From positions 62,001 through 126,000 of the forward strand of contig MEDY01000004.1 in the NCBI GenBank assembly GCA_001724265.1: DNA of 64,000 bases, in the 5' to 3' direction. Of this stretch, positions 19,457 to 29,803 are shown one piece after another. The position numbers and the translations under genes are program-made. The notes beneath the pieces were generated by a model that worked only from the letters and a program-made list of their open reading frames with translations, had not been told where the DNA came from and did no database searches. The number at the start of each line of letters is the position of its first letter. Position 1 is the stretch's first letter. This DNA comes from Rhizaria sp. SCN 62-66. Its lineage: Eukaryota; Rhizaria, unplaced.

Positions 19457-22400
19457 TTACTGACGGTCAATACCCTTGTCCTTCTTCCACTGCTCAATTT
19501 CCTTCTTGAAAGCGAGTTGCGGCACGATCTTGTCAAGTGTGAGCGGCACGCGCGTGAAGGGATCCGTGGGGTTGGTCATCAGGTGGCGCTTGAGCAGCCA
19601 GAAGTCGAGCACAGTGCCCGAGGGCAGCTTCACAGGGTGCGTCATCACTTCGTAGAAGCAAATGTCGCGGAACTCGTCGGGCGCCTCATCCAGCACGCGC
19701 TCGCGCTCCGCCGCGCCCGCGCAGAAGCGCTCGATGTAGTCGACCGCGCGCGCCACTTCGCCCGCGCCGCCGCGCACGCCGAGCGTGAGCACGCGGCCGT
19801 CCGCCGAGGGCGCGGGCGCTGCCATGGGGCCCTGTGGGAGGCGGCCGCGCGAGACGAGGATCTGCGCCGCGCGCAGCATCACAGGTGCGGAGAACTTGGT
19901 CTCAGCCTGCAGGAACGACTCGAGGAACGCGGCGCCGCCACGCAGCGTCATGTCCTCGGCCTCCTCCTCCTCAACCAGCTCGCGCACCGCGGCCGACACG
20001 CCGGTCGCGGGCGGCGCGGCGGGCGCACGGGCCAGCGGGGCGACGGCGCCCAGCGTGAGGAAGATGGTGACCATCTGCGCCAGCAGCGTGCCGGGCTTGA
20101 AGTAGTACTTCTTGGGGTCCGCGACGTGCAGTTCGGAGACCTGCTTGCCGACGAGCTTGTCGACATACACGCCGACGACGATGCCGACGCGGCCCACGAA
20201 GTCGCGCCGCAGCAGCGCGCGCGGCGCGCTGGCAGCCACCATCGCAACAAGGCGCACGGCCGCGAGTCCGAAGACGTTGAGAGCGCCAGCGTGGCGCTCC
20301 AGGTCCGCGAGACTCGACTCTTCGGTGTCGCCGCTATCTTCGGGCGCGCCCTCCGCGGCGCCCCCGTCCTCAGGCTCATCGTTGCCGTCGTTGTTCGCAG
20401 CGTCGTCGTCCGCGCCACCCGCGGCGGCGTCAAGGCGCAGCAGGCGGCGGCGCGCACGCTGAGAGTCGCCGCGGCGGCGCACGGGCACTCCGCGGAGCTC
20501 GGCGTCCTGCAGCACCTTGATCTTGGCCAGCACTTGCAGCGCCTCGTCAAGCAGGTAGTGGATGTCGTTGAACAGAACGTGCACGAACTTGTCGAACAGC
20601 GGAAACTCGATCGGCACCTCAGGAGCGCGACCACCAGACTCAGCGACGCGCTCAGCAATGGCGGCAAGACGCGAGTAAGAGATTGCGCGCGAGGACGCGG
20701 CGGCGACGCGCTTGAAGGACCACACGAAGGGGTTCAGCGCCTGCGCAGCCGAGTCCTCCTTGTCGTCGTCAACAAACGCCGACAGGCCCAGGAAGCGGTC
20801 CGACTTGCTTGAGTCAGCCGCGTCAGCGCCAGCAATATTCGAAGCCGCAGCGCGCGTGGGGTCGACGGGCGTCATGCGGTGCGAGTAGGGAATGGCGCGG
20901 CCGCGGGGCACGGCTCCGGCGCGCGCGGCGATACCAACAAGCCCGCGGTCAAGAATCGCACTCAGCACACGCGTGGCGGTGAAACGGAACGTGTACTTGT
21001 CGTAGAAAGCCGTGCGCGAGCCCGTCTCCGCGCGGTCGCACAGGAAAAGCAGCAGCGGCACCAGGTACGACCGCGCCTCGGGCACGATGAAGAACGGGTG
21101 CCGGTCCGGGTCGATGTCGGCGCGAATCAGCTCCTGGTCCTCTTCGGCGCCGCGCTCGGCCGGCAGCTGCGGCACCAGTGCCTCGATAAGCGAGCCGATC
21201 TGCTGCTGCAGGTTCTTGCGCAGCTCAAAGTGGCGCTGCACCAGCGTCGCGCCGCCATCGCCAGCAATCGCTGCGCGCACCACAGCGCTAGGAATGCGCG
21301 CGGCAAGCGCGGCGTCCGCAGCAGAGGAAGTCGCCACCGTGGAGCCAGAAGCGCAAGTCGAGGCGCCAGATGCGGCGGCAGCGGCCTTGGCATATGCAGC
21401 AGCCGCAGCGCCCGCACCAATGGGCGCGAAGCCGACGTGGCCGACGAACGCGGCAAAAGAGGGCGAAGTGAGCAGGCCAGAGAAGCGGATGCAGAAGACG
21501 AGCACGTTGTCGAGCCCGCCATCGTTGATCACACCCGTCAGCGTGGAGTCCTGGTAGCGCTTCAGCAGCGTCACGAGCGCAAAGCAGTCGTCGACGACGT
21601 AGTCGGGCACAGCCGCGAGCGCCGCCAGCGGGGACACCTTGGCGCCGCCGGGCGCGGGCGCGCAAGGCACCTCGGAGTCGGCACATGCGAGCACCCATCC
21701 CAGTGCCCAGTTGTACAGCGCAAGCGCGCGGCGCACGAGCAGCGGATCGAAGAGCGCCATCTTGCGCACGCCGAACGCGCGCGTGAGCATGTCGACCTCG
21801 CGCTCCTGGCGCCGCAGCTCGCGCTCGAGCAGCTCGATGCGCTGCTGCACGGCGTGTGTGCGCGCCTCGGCGGGCGCGTACTCGTTCTGCAGCAGCGCGG
21901 CGCCGCGGGCGAGCACCTCGGCGGGGCCCAGCTCGCGCAGGTGCGCCATCTCCTGGCGGATCTGCGTGACAGTTCTCTCGGCGTTCTGCAGCTGGCGCAA
22001 ACTCATGTCGCCGCCGCGCAGCATCGGCACCAGCGACAGGTGCAGTGCCTCGAGCGACAGTGCCACCAGCTCCGTGCGCAGCGAAAACTCAGGGATGCCC
22101 GTCGGCGGCTCCGCCAGCGTCGGCATCGTGGGCGCGACGGGTGCCGCAGCACCGGCAGCCGCGCCCTCGGCCAGGAAAGCAGCGGCTTCGCGGGAGAAGC
22201 GCTCCTCAGCGGCGCGGGCCTCCGCAGCGGCGGCCATCGCGCTTGAAGCATAGGCCTCGGCCGCAAGGCGCGTCTGGTGGGCGAGCTGCTCCTGCATGGG
22301 GGCCAGATCGGCCTGCGTGCAGAAGAGCCGCTGCTGGCGCAGGTAGCACACGTGGCGCGAGCCCGTGAGCGCGTAGCGCGGCAGCGGGTACGCCAGCGCG

Positions 22401-25400
22401 CCCAGCGTCGTGGAGCCGGGCAGCGCGTCGGCCGCCTCGTCCTCGGGCGCGGTGGCGGGGCCACCGAGGCGCAGCGCGGTCAGCGTCGCAGACGCCGGCA
22501 CGGACGCGGGGCCGCCCACGGGCGAGCCGGGCGCGCCCGGGACTCCAGCGGCGGCGGCAGCAGAAGAGCCAGAGCCCGAGGCGGAACCGGTGCCGGCGGC
22601 GCGCTTGAGCTCAGTGCGCAGCGCGAGGCGCGCGCGGCGAGTGCGCGAGGCCGAGAGCACCGCACGCTCGGTGGGGCGCGCCCAGGGCGAGACCTCGAGC
22701 GAGGCGCGAGCCGCGGAGAGCGTGCAAGGTGGTGGCGCGAAGGGGCCCTCGGCGGCGGACATGGCCGTGTAGGCCAGCGCGGCGGGCGCGGCCACGACGG
22801 CGCCCGGCGCGGGCAGCGCGGGGACGGTCACCAGGTCGCGAGAGGGCCGCGCCAGAAGCTCAGGCAGCGTGGGCATTGAGCTGCGCGCGGGCAGGCCGCC
22901 GGGCAGCGACACGACGCCGCGGCCGCTGGGCGCAGTCACTGCGTAGCTGACGGAGGGGCCAGCAGCGACGCCAGGCAGGTTGCGCAGAGCGGCGCCGAGC
23001 AGACCGCCCGCGCCGGCCGCACCAGCGGCGCCGTCGGGTGCGCCCTCGGAGCCGCGCGAGAAGACGCCCTGCGCGGCAAGCGCGGCGGCGTCACCCGCGG
23101 CAGCGCCCGCACGCACGTAGTCGCTGTGGGCCACGGCAACGGGCTCGTCGTCGTCGCCCGAAGCGAGCGAGCGCGAGATGGCAGCCGTGGCGACAGTGAG
23201 CGCTGAGGTGACGCTGCCCAGCAGGCGCTGCACAGCCTCGGAGGACGGCAGCGGCAGAGAGGGCGGGAGCGGATAGGAGCCGTCGACGTCGTAGCCGTCG
23301 TCCTCACCCTCGGCCTCGCCCTCCTCGTCCTCGCCGTCGATCTCGCTGTCCAGGTCCGTCGAGCGGTCCAGCGCGTCGCCCTCATCCGTGTCCAGCGACG
23401 CCAGCGACTCGAGCTCGGCCATTTCATCCGCCGAGTACCGGTCGGCGCCCAGCCCCAGCTCGCTGGCAGCAGCCGCGGCGGCGGCGGCGCCGTCCTCGCA
23501 GCACACTGCCTTCTCCTCGGGGCCCGGCGCGCGCGCGGCGACAGCGGCGGCCACGGCCTCCGCGCGCGCCTTGACGCGCCACGCCGCGGCGTCGATGATC
23601 TCCTGCGCGTGCGCCGCGGCGACGGCGGCGCTCACGGCGGGATCGGCCCCAGGCGCGGGGACTTCGTCAGCGCGCAGGAAGTACGCGGGGTCCACGCTCG
23701 CGGGCCAGGCAAAGGAGCCGTCGGGGCCCGGGCGCGTGGGCAGCGCGGGCGCGCCCAGCGCGGGCTCCGTCACCGCGAGCAGCACCGAGGCGAGGTTGAG
23801 CACGGTGTGCGCCGAGGGCGCGGCCGAGGTGTCGCCCTGCAGCGCGGCGTGCGGCTTGGCCGTGAAGAGGAACTGCGCGCACCAGTCGAGCACGCGGCGG
23901 CGCGCGCCGCGGTTCTGCGTCTGCATGGCGCGCTTGAGCATGGCGGCCACGGCAGCGTGCACGGCGTGGAAGCTGGCGCGGTAGCGGTCGAATGTGGTGA
24001 CGACTTCGCGCATGTCACGCCCGCGCAGGTTCGCGAACGCAGGGTCGCTGGGCGTCGGCTGCACGATCAGCAACGCCGACAGCAGTGACGCCAGCGCGAA
24101 GGCGCGGCCAGTGCCCATGGCGGCCGAGCCGCGGTGCGGGTATGGCAGCACGGCCGCGGGCTCCTCTTGCAGCGCCGCGAGCGTGCGCGCCAGCGCAAGC
24201 TTGGGGAAGTTGAGCGACGCCAGCGACAGTGACGGCAGCGTCGGCAGCGCGACCGCGCCGAGGCGCAGCTGCGGCAGCGAGAGCGACGACAGTGAGAAGT
24301 TGAGATCTGAGACCGACTGGCCCAGCCTCGCGAACACGCGCTTCGAGAGCTGGGACCAGGACGACACGGGCGGCTCGGCGGGCACCAGAGCGCCAGCAGC
24401 GGCGGGCGCGGGGGGCGCGTCGGCGGCGTCGTCAAGTGCAGCGAGCGACACTGGCACACTGAGCTGGCGAGCGCCACCGGGCTGCACGAGGGGCGCATGC
24501 AGGTTCAGCGCGGGCAGCGCCAGCGACAGCGACGCGAGCGTGAGCTTCGAGTACAGCGCGCGCGGCATCAGCGCCGAGACCAGGCGCGCGACCTGCGATT
24601 GCTGGCCCGGTGCGGCGCTGTCGCCCGCGCTCGAGCCCGCCTTGGCCTCGGACGCAGTGGCAGGCGCGGGCAGTGCGGGCGTCTCGGTAGAAACAGGCGC
24701 GGGCAGCGCAGCAGCGGCGCGGCTGAGATAGAGCGTGGCGAGGTGCGCACGCAGGGCTTCGAGCTGCATGGTGTGGCCGACAGCGGCGGCGTCGGGCAGC
24801 GCAAGCGCGGGCGCCATCGGGGCAAAGGCTGGGTGCGCGAGCACGAGCGGCGCGACGCCGGGCAGCGAGAGCAGACGCGTGAGCACGCGCACGAAGGGCA
24901 TGGTGCCGGGCAGCGAGAGCGGGCGGCGCGAAGACGGCGCGAGCCCCGCCAGCCCGGTGAGCGGCGACACAGGCGCGCCGAGCCCGCGCATAACCTCGGC
25001 GTCGGAGACCTGGGCTGCGAGCGTGAGGCCCAGGCACGACACGAGCGGGTACACCACGCAGCCCAGCGCCACGCTGGTCTCCTCCGCTGCCGAGGCGACG
25101 GCGGCGGAGACGGGCGCGGTGGCCGCGGGGGCGGGGACGAGCTTGCCGGAGCGGCTCTTGTGGCGCACGACCGTTCCCTCCATCGCGGCCTCGGCCTCGG
25201 CGGCGGCCTGCTCGGCGGTCGGCACGGCCGTGCGCTGCAGCGCCATGAGCACGGCCTCGACGAAGCCCAGCGCCGCGCCCAGCGGCTCCACGCGCGGGTG
25301 CGAGAGGAAGCGCACCGTGGGCAGCACCCAACTGGGCGACAACGGCGTCGCCGTGGGCACTACCGTCACTGCGATCGTGGCCGAGCCCTCAACGGGCACG

Positions 25401-28400
25401 GGGCGCACGGGCGCGGCCAGCAGCGCGGCCGGTGGCGGCATGTGCGTCGCCGAGGGGGTCGAGGCCGCGGGCGGCGCGGCCGGCGCGAAGGGATTCGCCA
25501 GCGAGGCCGAGGCCAGCTCGGAGTCCTCGAAGACCATCTGCGCCAGCGCGGGCGCCGTGTCGACGGCCGTGGCGAGCGCGGGCAACAGTGCGTCGCGCGC
25601 CTCGTCGGGCCCCACCACGGCGCCGACCGCGGACGCGTGCGCGGGGCCAATGTGCGCACCCGACGCGAACGGCGCGCCCACCGCGGTGACGCGCTCCCAG
25701 TCGCGCATGCGCCCCAGCAGCACCTCGGCGGCGCGCGCGGGCGTGGCCAGGTGGCCGGCATGCCGCAGCGCAAGCCGCGAGCCCGAGCAGGCGACCGTGG
25801 CGGGCCAAGGCGCGCCCGCGGGCGTCAGCGGCGCCGCGAGCGCGGCCAGAAAGGACGCAAAGCGCGGCGGCACGTGCTCCGCGGGCCGCTGCGCCGCGCC
25901 CGAAGAGTGCGCGTGCGCGGCGACGAGCGCCTGGTGCGAGTGCTCGAGCAGGCAGCGCGCGGCGAAGGCAGCCAGCGCGGCGCCGAGTGCGCCGAGCACG
26001 CGCCCGCACTCGCGGGCGGCCGTGGCGGCGTCAGGGTACGCCGCGCCGGCGCCGGTCTGCGCAGCTTGGCCCGGGTGTGCGCCACGCAGCACGAGGCGCA
26101 TGGCGTCGAAGGCCGGCAGCGCCGCGGGCGCGGGCACGCGCACGGACGGGAGGTCGGGCACGAGCGCGGGAGCGGGCCACACCGGCAGCTCGTCGACGGC
26201 CGCGCCGCCGACAGATCCCGCAGTGGCGGCGCCAGTCGCGGGTGCGATGTAGACGGCGGGCACGGCCACGGGCGCGTTGGCGGCGCTGCCGGTGGCCGAG
26301 AGCGCGGACGCCGCGGCGGAGGGCGCGCGCCGCTGCAGCCCGTCGGCGCCGTCGTCCGAGTCCGAGTCGTTGCCGGTCATGGAGCGCGCGAAGCGGCGCG
26401 CCGCGGCGCTCTTGCGCGCCTTGGCCGCCGCCGCACCGGCAGCGGTGGTCGTACCGGAGCCGGAACTAGCGCCCGAAGCCGCGGGCGACACAGGTGACGC
26501 ACTCAGCGTAGTCTCATTCACACTGGCGCTGGCACTGGCTCCAGCGCTGACGGCGGCCACAGCGCCACCGGGGGACTCGCCGGCGACGAGGGCGTAGAAA
26601 AGCGCGTCGCCGGTGATGGCCTCGAGCGGGAGTGGCTCGGGGCCCCACGCGGCGGCGGCGCCGGCCCACGCCGCGGCTGCGGGCGGCGCGGGCGCGTCCG
26701 CGGAGGCGGCGACGAGCGCAGCGAGCGCGAGCGTGCGGCGGTACGCGCCCGCGAGCAGGTCGATGATGGTGAGCTTCGACTGCGGGCCCAGCGCGGCGTT
26801 GGTGTAGAGCGCGTACGGCAGACGCGGGCGCGCGTGCCCCGCCGAGGGCAGCGGCACGGCCACGGGCGCGGGCGCGGGGCCCGTGGAAGGGGGCTGCATC
26901 ACGGTGACCCATGACGCCGTCGCGCCGACGACGAGCGGCGCCGCGGTGGGGTCCACGCTGCCCGCGCCGGAGGAGCGCGAGCGCAGCACGGGCGGCTGCA
27001 GCGCGGACGACGGGGACCCCGCCGGCTTCTGCTGCTGCTGCTGCTCTTTGTGCTGGCGGAGGCGCTCGAGCAGGTCGCTCTGCACGCGCGGCGCGACGCC
27101 GGTGAAGTTGAAGTAGGCGGTGTGCACGAGCGTGGCCTCGACCAGGCCCTGCGACTGCACGTGCCGCAGCCGCCGCAGCGCGCCCGCGCCCGCGGTCGAC
27201 TCGCTGCGCGCGCGCCCGCTCTCAGTCGCCGCGGCAGCACCCGGGAGCGCGGCAGCGGCGGCAGCGAGCTGCTTGTTGCGCTCGAGGTGCTCGTAATACA
27301 CCGCCAGTGCGGCCTCAGCAGGGTCCGTGGTCGCCAGCGACGCCACCTCGTGCAGCGCCGCCGTGACGTGCTCCAGTGATAACAGCGGGCGCCGCGACGC
27401 GCCGGGAGCGGCCGCGGCAGCGTCGGCGCCGGCGCCGGCGCGCTTCTGCTTCTGAAGCGCGCGCTGGAGGCGGAACTCTGCGACGAGGAACTTGGAGAGT
27501 ACCGGAAGGTACACGTAGCCCGTACGCTGCATCAGCTGGTTGAGGTCCATCGCCACCACGGGCGCAGGCCCGCTGCTGCCGCTGTTGCCGCCGCCGGCGG
27601 CTGCGGCGCCGGAGACCGCGGCGGCGACGGAGATGGGCGCTGCGAGCGGCAGCCCGCCCGGCACGACGGGCAGGGCGCCGTGCGCGGCCGCCAGCAGCGC
27701 AGTCTGCGCGGCGCCCGTGCCGGAGAGAAGCGCGGCGCGCGCGTTGCTGCGCGCGTCGGTGTCGGTGACGACCTGGAGCGCGTGCGCGATGACCTCGTGC
27801 GTCCACTCGGCCAGCAGCGCGGGCCACGCAACCGCCGTCAGCGCGCCCGGGGCGCTGGGCGCCGGCGCGGGGCCGGGTCCGGGTGACTGCGTCGGCGCGG
27901 GCGACGGCGACGGCGACGGGGACGGGCGCGCAGACACGGCGGCGGCGGCGGGCGCGGCAAGGCTGTTGGGGCTGCGCGCGGGCGTGCGGACCGGCGTGAC
28001 GGTCGCCGCAGGCGACGCAGCGGCGGGCGCGGACGCCGCCGTAGTCGCCGCCGCGGGCGTCAGGCGCAGCACGGCCGGGGACGCGGCGGCCGACGGCGCG
28101 GCGGACAGCGCGGCCGCGGGCGAGGGCGCGTTCGAGGTCGTTGGCACAGCGGGCTTGGCGGGCGTCGCAGGGCCCTCAGGGCTCGCAGCACTGGACGCAC
28201 CCGCGCTCGCACCTGCGCCAGCACTGGATGGGTTCGTGTTTTGTGAGGCGGCCATAGTGGCGCGCAGACGGGCAAGTGCTGAGAGCGCGCCGCCCGCGGG
28301 CGCAGCACCGGACTCGTCGCTGCCGAGACTCGCGCCACCGAGACTGGTGCCGGAGCTGAGCGCATTGGACTGCGAGGACTGCGCCGGGGACGGGGCCTGA

Positions 28401-29080
28401 GGCTGCAGGCCGGGGTTGAGCACGCGCCCCGCCGACGGCTGCGAAGGCTGCGAAGGCTCGGCGGCGGCGGGGGTGGTGGCGCTCACGAGGCGGAAGCGGC
28501 GCAGCGGGGCTGCGTCGCCGCTGCTGCCGGTCGCGGCGGGGGCGGCGGGGGCGGCGGGGGCGAGCGCGGGGGAGCCCTGCGCCGAGGGCGGGGCGGACGG
28601 GGCGGGGGTCGACGCGCTGCTGGCACCGGCACCGCTCACGGCAGTGGGGGCAGCAGAGGGGGCGGCTGCGGCGGCAGTAGAGGGGCGGGGCTCAGCAGGC
28701 GCAGAGGCAGGGGCCGAGGGCGCGGAAGGCGCAAGCGAGACAGGGCCCGTAACGCTGGACTGCGCAGACGCAGGCGCAGGCGCGGCAGTGGCGGTGGAGT
28801 CAGTTGTGGAGGCGGCGCCGGCCGAAGCGGCGGCGGAGGGCGCGAGGCGGGAGAGCGCGGCCAGACGGCGCTGGCGGAGCTCTTCTTGAGACAGCATGGT
28901 CGCGGGAGACCCGGTCGAGGCGGGCGCGGGCGCAGGCGCGGGTACGGCGGGCTCGGGCGAGGCGGGACGCAGGAAGCGAAGAACGCGCGAGCAGCAGTTG
29001 GGACGCAGTGGGGGCGTGCCAGGAGTCGGGTCAGCGGGATCGGTGTCGGGAATCGAACCTTTCTCGGGGTGATCACTCAT
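19457..29080 (-). CDS. UFD2: Giant ubiquitin conjugation factor E4 (UFD2/UBE4), U-box ligase
   Basis: This intronless 3207-residue protein is an E4 ubiquitin ligase that extends ubiquitin chains on substrates in the Cdc48/proteasome pathway. Near residue 62 MLSQEELRQRRLAAL matches the N-terminal helix of UBE4B. About 2,100 residues of Ala/Pro/Ser-rich and helical sequence follow. The UFD2 core starts near 2250-2300 and includes VPDYVVDDCFALVTLLKRY near 2490, YDKYTFRFTATRVLSAIL, and FDKFVHVLFNDIHYLLDEAL near 2820. The U-box occupies about 3136-3205 (FYEVMTHPVKLPSG, LLKRHLMTNPTDPFTRVPL). ATG 29080 is the first ATG of the frame. The ATG at 28897 begins exactly at the UBE4B-like block and is an alternative start. 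Yeast Ufd2 is 961 and human UBE4B 1302 residues, so this form is more than twice as long. It ends in TAA. Confidence 0.92.
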   Translation of the reverse strand: MSDHPEKGSIPDTDPADPTPGTPPLRPNCCSRVLRFLRPASPEPAVPAPAPAPASTGSPATMLSQEELRQRRLAALSRLAPSAAASAGAASTTDSTATAAPAPASAQSSVTGPVSLAPSAPSAPASAPAEPRPSTAAAAAPSAAPTAVSGAGASSASTPAPSAPPSAQGSPALAPAAPAAPAATGSSGDAAPLRRFRLVSATTPAAAEPSQPSQPSAGRVLNPGLQPQAPSPAQSSQSNALSSGTSLGGASLGSDESGAAPAGGALSALARLRATMAASQNTNPSSAGAGASAGASSAASPEGPATPAKPAVPTTSNAPSPAAALSAAPSAAASPAVLRLTPAAATTAASAPAAASPAATVTPVRTPARSPNSLAAPAAAAVSARPSPSPSPSPAPTQSPGPGPAPAPSAPGALTAVAWPALLAEWTHEVIAHALQVVTDTDARSNARAALLSGTGAAQTALLAAAHGALPVVPGGLPLAAPISVAAAVSGAAAAGGGNSGSSGPAPVVAMDLNQLMQRTGYVYLPVLSKFLVAEFRLQRALQKQKRAGAGADAAAAAPGASRRPLLSLEHVTAALHEVASLATTDPAEAALAVYYEHLERNKQLAAAAAALPGAAAATESGRARSESTAGAGALRRLRHVQSQGLVEATLVHTAYFNFTGVAPRVQSDLLERLRQHKEQQQQQKPAGSPSSALQPPVLRSRSSGAGSVDPTAAPLVVGATASWVTVMQPPSTGPAPAPVAVPLPSAGHARPRLPYALYTNAALGPQSKLTIIDLLAGAYRRTLALAALVAASADAPAPPAAAAWAGAAAAWGPEPLPLEAITGDALFYALVAGESPGGAVAAVSAGASASASVNETTLSASPVSPAASGASSGSGTTTAAGAAAAKARKSAAARRFARSMTGNDSDSDDGADGLQRRAPSAAASALSATGSAANAPVAVPAVYIAPATGAATAGSVGGAAVDELPVWPAPALVPDLPSVRVPAPAALPAFDAMRLVLRGAHPGQAAQTGAGAAYPDAATAARECGRVLGALGAALAAFAARCLLEHSHQALVAAHAHSSGAAQRPAEHVPPRFASFLAALAAPLTPAGAPWPATVACSGSRLALRHAGHLATPARAAEVLLGRMRDWERVTAVGAPFASGAHIGPAHASAVGAVVGPDEARDALLPALATAVDTAPALAQMVFEDSELASASLANPFAPAAPPAASTPSATHMPPPAALLAAPVRPVPVEGSATIAVTVVPTATPLSPSWVLPTVRFLSHPRVEPLGAALGFVEAVLMALQRTAVPTAEQAAAEAEAAMEGTVVRHKSRSGKLVPAPAATAPVSAAVASAAEETSVALGCVVYPLVSCLGLTLAAQVSDAEVMRGLGAPVSPLTGLAGLAPSSRRPLSLPGTMPFVRVLTRLLSLPGVAPLVLAHPAFAPMAPALALPDAAAVGHTMQLEALRAHLATLYLSRAAAALPAPVSTETPALPAPATASEAKAGSSAGDSAAPGQQSQVARLVSALMPRALYSKLTLASLSLALPALNLHAPLVQPGGARQLSVPVSLAALDDAADAPPAPAAAGALVPAEPPVSSWSQLSKRVFARLGQSVSDLNFSLSSLSLPQLRLGAVALPTLPSLSLASLNFPKLALARTLAALQEEPAAVLPYPHRGSAAMGTGRAFALASLLSALLIVQPTPSDPAFANLRGRDMREVVTTFDRYRASFHAVHAAVAAMLKRAMQTQNRGARRRVLDWCAQFLFTAKPHAALQGDTSAAPSAHTVLNLASVLLAVTEPALGAPALPTRPGPDGSFAWPASVDPAYFLRADEVPAPGADPAVSAAVAAAHAQEIIDAAAWRVKARAEAVAAAVAARAPGPEEKAVCCEDGAAAAAAAASELGLGADRYSADEMAELESLASLDTDEGDALDRSTDLDSEIDGEDEEGEAEGEDDGYDVDGSYPLPPSLPLPSSEAVQRLLGSVTSALTVATAAISRSLASGDDDEPVAVAHSDYVRAGAAAGDAAALAAQGVFSRGSEGAPDGAAGAAGAGGLLGAALRNLPGVAAGPSVSYAVTAPSGRGVVSLPGGLPARSSMPTLPELLARPSRDLVTVPALPAPGAVVAAPAALAYTAMSAAEGPFAPPPCTLSAARASLEVSPWARPTERAVLSASRTRRARLALRTELKRAAGTGSASGSGSSAAAAAGVPGAPGSPVGGPASVPASATLTALRLGGPATAPEDEAADALPGSTTLGALAYPLPRYALTGSRHVCYLRQQRLFCTQADLAPMQEQLAHQTRLAAEAYASSAMAAAAEARAAEERFSREAAAFLAEGAAAGAAAPVAPTMPTLAEPPTGIPEFSLRTELVALSLEALHLSLVPMLRGGDMSLRQLQNAERTVTQIRQEMAHLRELGPAEVLARGAALLQNEYAPAEARTHAVQQRIELLERELRRQEREVDMLTRAFGVRKMALFDPLLVRRALALYNWALGWVLACADSEVPCAPAPGGAKVSPLAALAAVPDYVVDDCFALVTLLKRYQDSTLTGVINDGGLDNVLVFCIRFSGLLTSPSFAAFVGHVGFAPIGAGAAAAAYAKAAAAASGASTCASGSTVATSSAADAALAARIPSAVVRAAIAGDGGATLVQRHFELRKNLQQQIGSLIEALVPQLPAERGAEEDQELIRADIDPDRHPFFIVPEARSYLVPLLLFLCDRAETGSRTAFYDKYTFRFTATRVLSAILDRGLVGIAARAGAVPRGRAIPYSHRMTPVDPTRAAASNIAGADAADSSKSDRFLGLSAFVDDDKEDSAAQALNPFVWSFKRVAAASSRAISYSRLAAIAERVAESGGRAPEVPIEFPLFDKFVHVLFNDIHYLLDEALQVLAKIKVLQDAELRGVPVRRRGDSQRARRRLLRLDAAAGGADDDAANNDGNDEPEDGGAAEGAPEDSGDTEESSLADLERHAGALNVFGLAAVRLVAMVAASAPRALLRRDFVGRVGIVVGVYVDKLVGKQVSELHVADPKKYYFKPGTLLAQMVTIFLTLGAVAPLARAPAAPPATGVSAAVRELVEEEEAEDMTLRGGAAFLESFLQAETKFSAPVMLRAAQILVSRGRLPQGPMAAPAPSADGRVLTLGVRGGAGEVARAVDYIERFCAGAAERERVLDEAPDEFRDICFYEVMTHPVKLPSGTVLDFWLLKRHLMTNPTDPFTRVPLTLDKIVPQLAFKKEIEQWKKDKGIDRQ

Positions 29081-29803
29081 ACAAGAGTGAAGAAAGACAA
29101 GTTCTTGCAAACACCAACTGGCCAATCTTCTTAATGAAAACTGGTGTCAGTCAGAGACGCTTGCTGGAAAGCAGGAGGATAAGAGGCAAACGCAGAAAGC
29201 AAGATGAGTCACCATAACCAAAGCCGAGAGTCATTAGAGAAAATTCGCCTGTAGAGGTACAGAACGCAGGAAACCCAATTCATGAAGTTGAAACTGAATA
29301 CAAAACTACAAGTTTTGTTGGCATAGGAAGAAATAAAAGCAAAAACGAGCATCTCAGTACAGAACCTGCAGCCAAAGGAGCATGAGGGATCGAGAAGACA
29401 ACGAGGCTCGAGAGCCATGATTCGGACAAGATACCAGGGCCACAGGAGCTTGTGTTACAATATGCCAAAAACATGTTAGACACAATAAAACGTGAATGTC
29501 AACAAACATCTTGTATATCGTCATAACATCGTCCCAAACACGCATAACCATGACTTTCGGATCCGATGTCGCCCGTGCATCATCAGCATTGCTACAGCAA
29601 AACATTTTTCGACCCCGTCGGCAGTGTCACTTACGACAACTTTGAGAGCGCATATCAGTGCCGTGATGGTGGGAACATGTTAAAATCTTTGTATATGTTA
29701 CTATTCATACAGAAGAAAAACGTGTGGTGTGGTACTATTTAATCAGAAACTTAACTTTGTAGTCGTATCTGCGCCGCCCGAAGAGTCGTGTCACTGGGTG
29801 TAA
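29081..29803. other. Spacer upstream of UFD2
   Basis: About 720 bp between two minus-strand genes. It must hold the UFD2 promoter and the 3' UTR of the two-TM gene. No gene is visible. It contains one copy of the 15-mer CATTTTTCGACCCCG (29603-29617), which also occurs upstream of the Hsp70 gene. Confidence 0.5.

Noticed and set aside
29046-29066. tRNA B-box-like GGTTCGATTCC on the minus strand
   Set aside because: The flanking bases do not form a T-stem and no acceptor or anticodon arm can be drawn. The string lies inside the coding start of UFD2.
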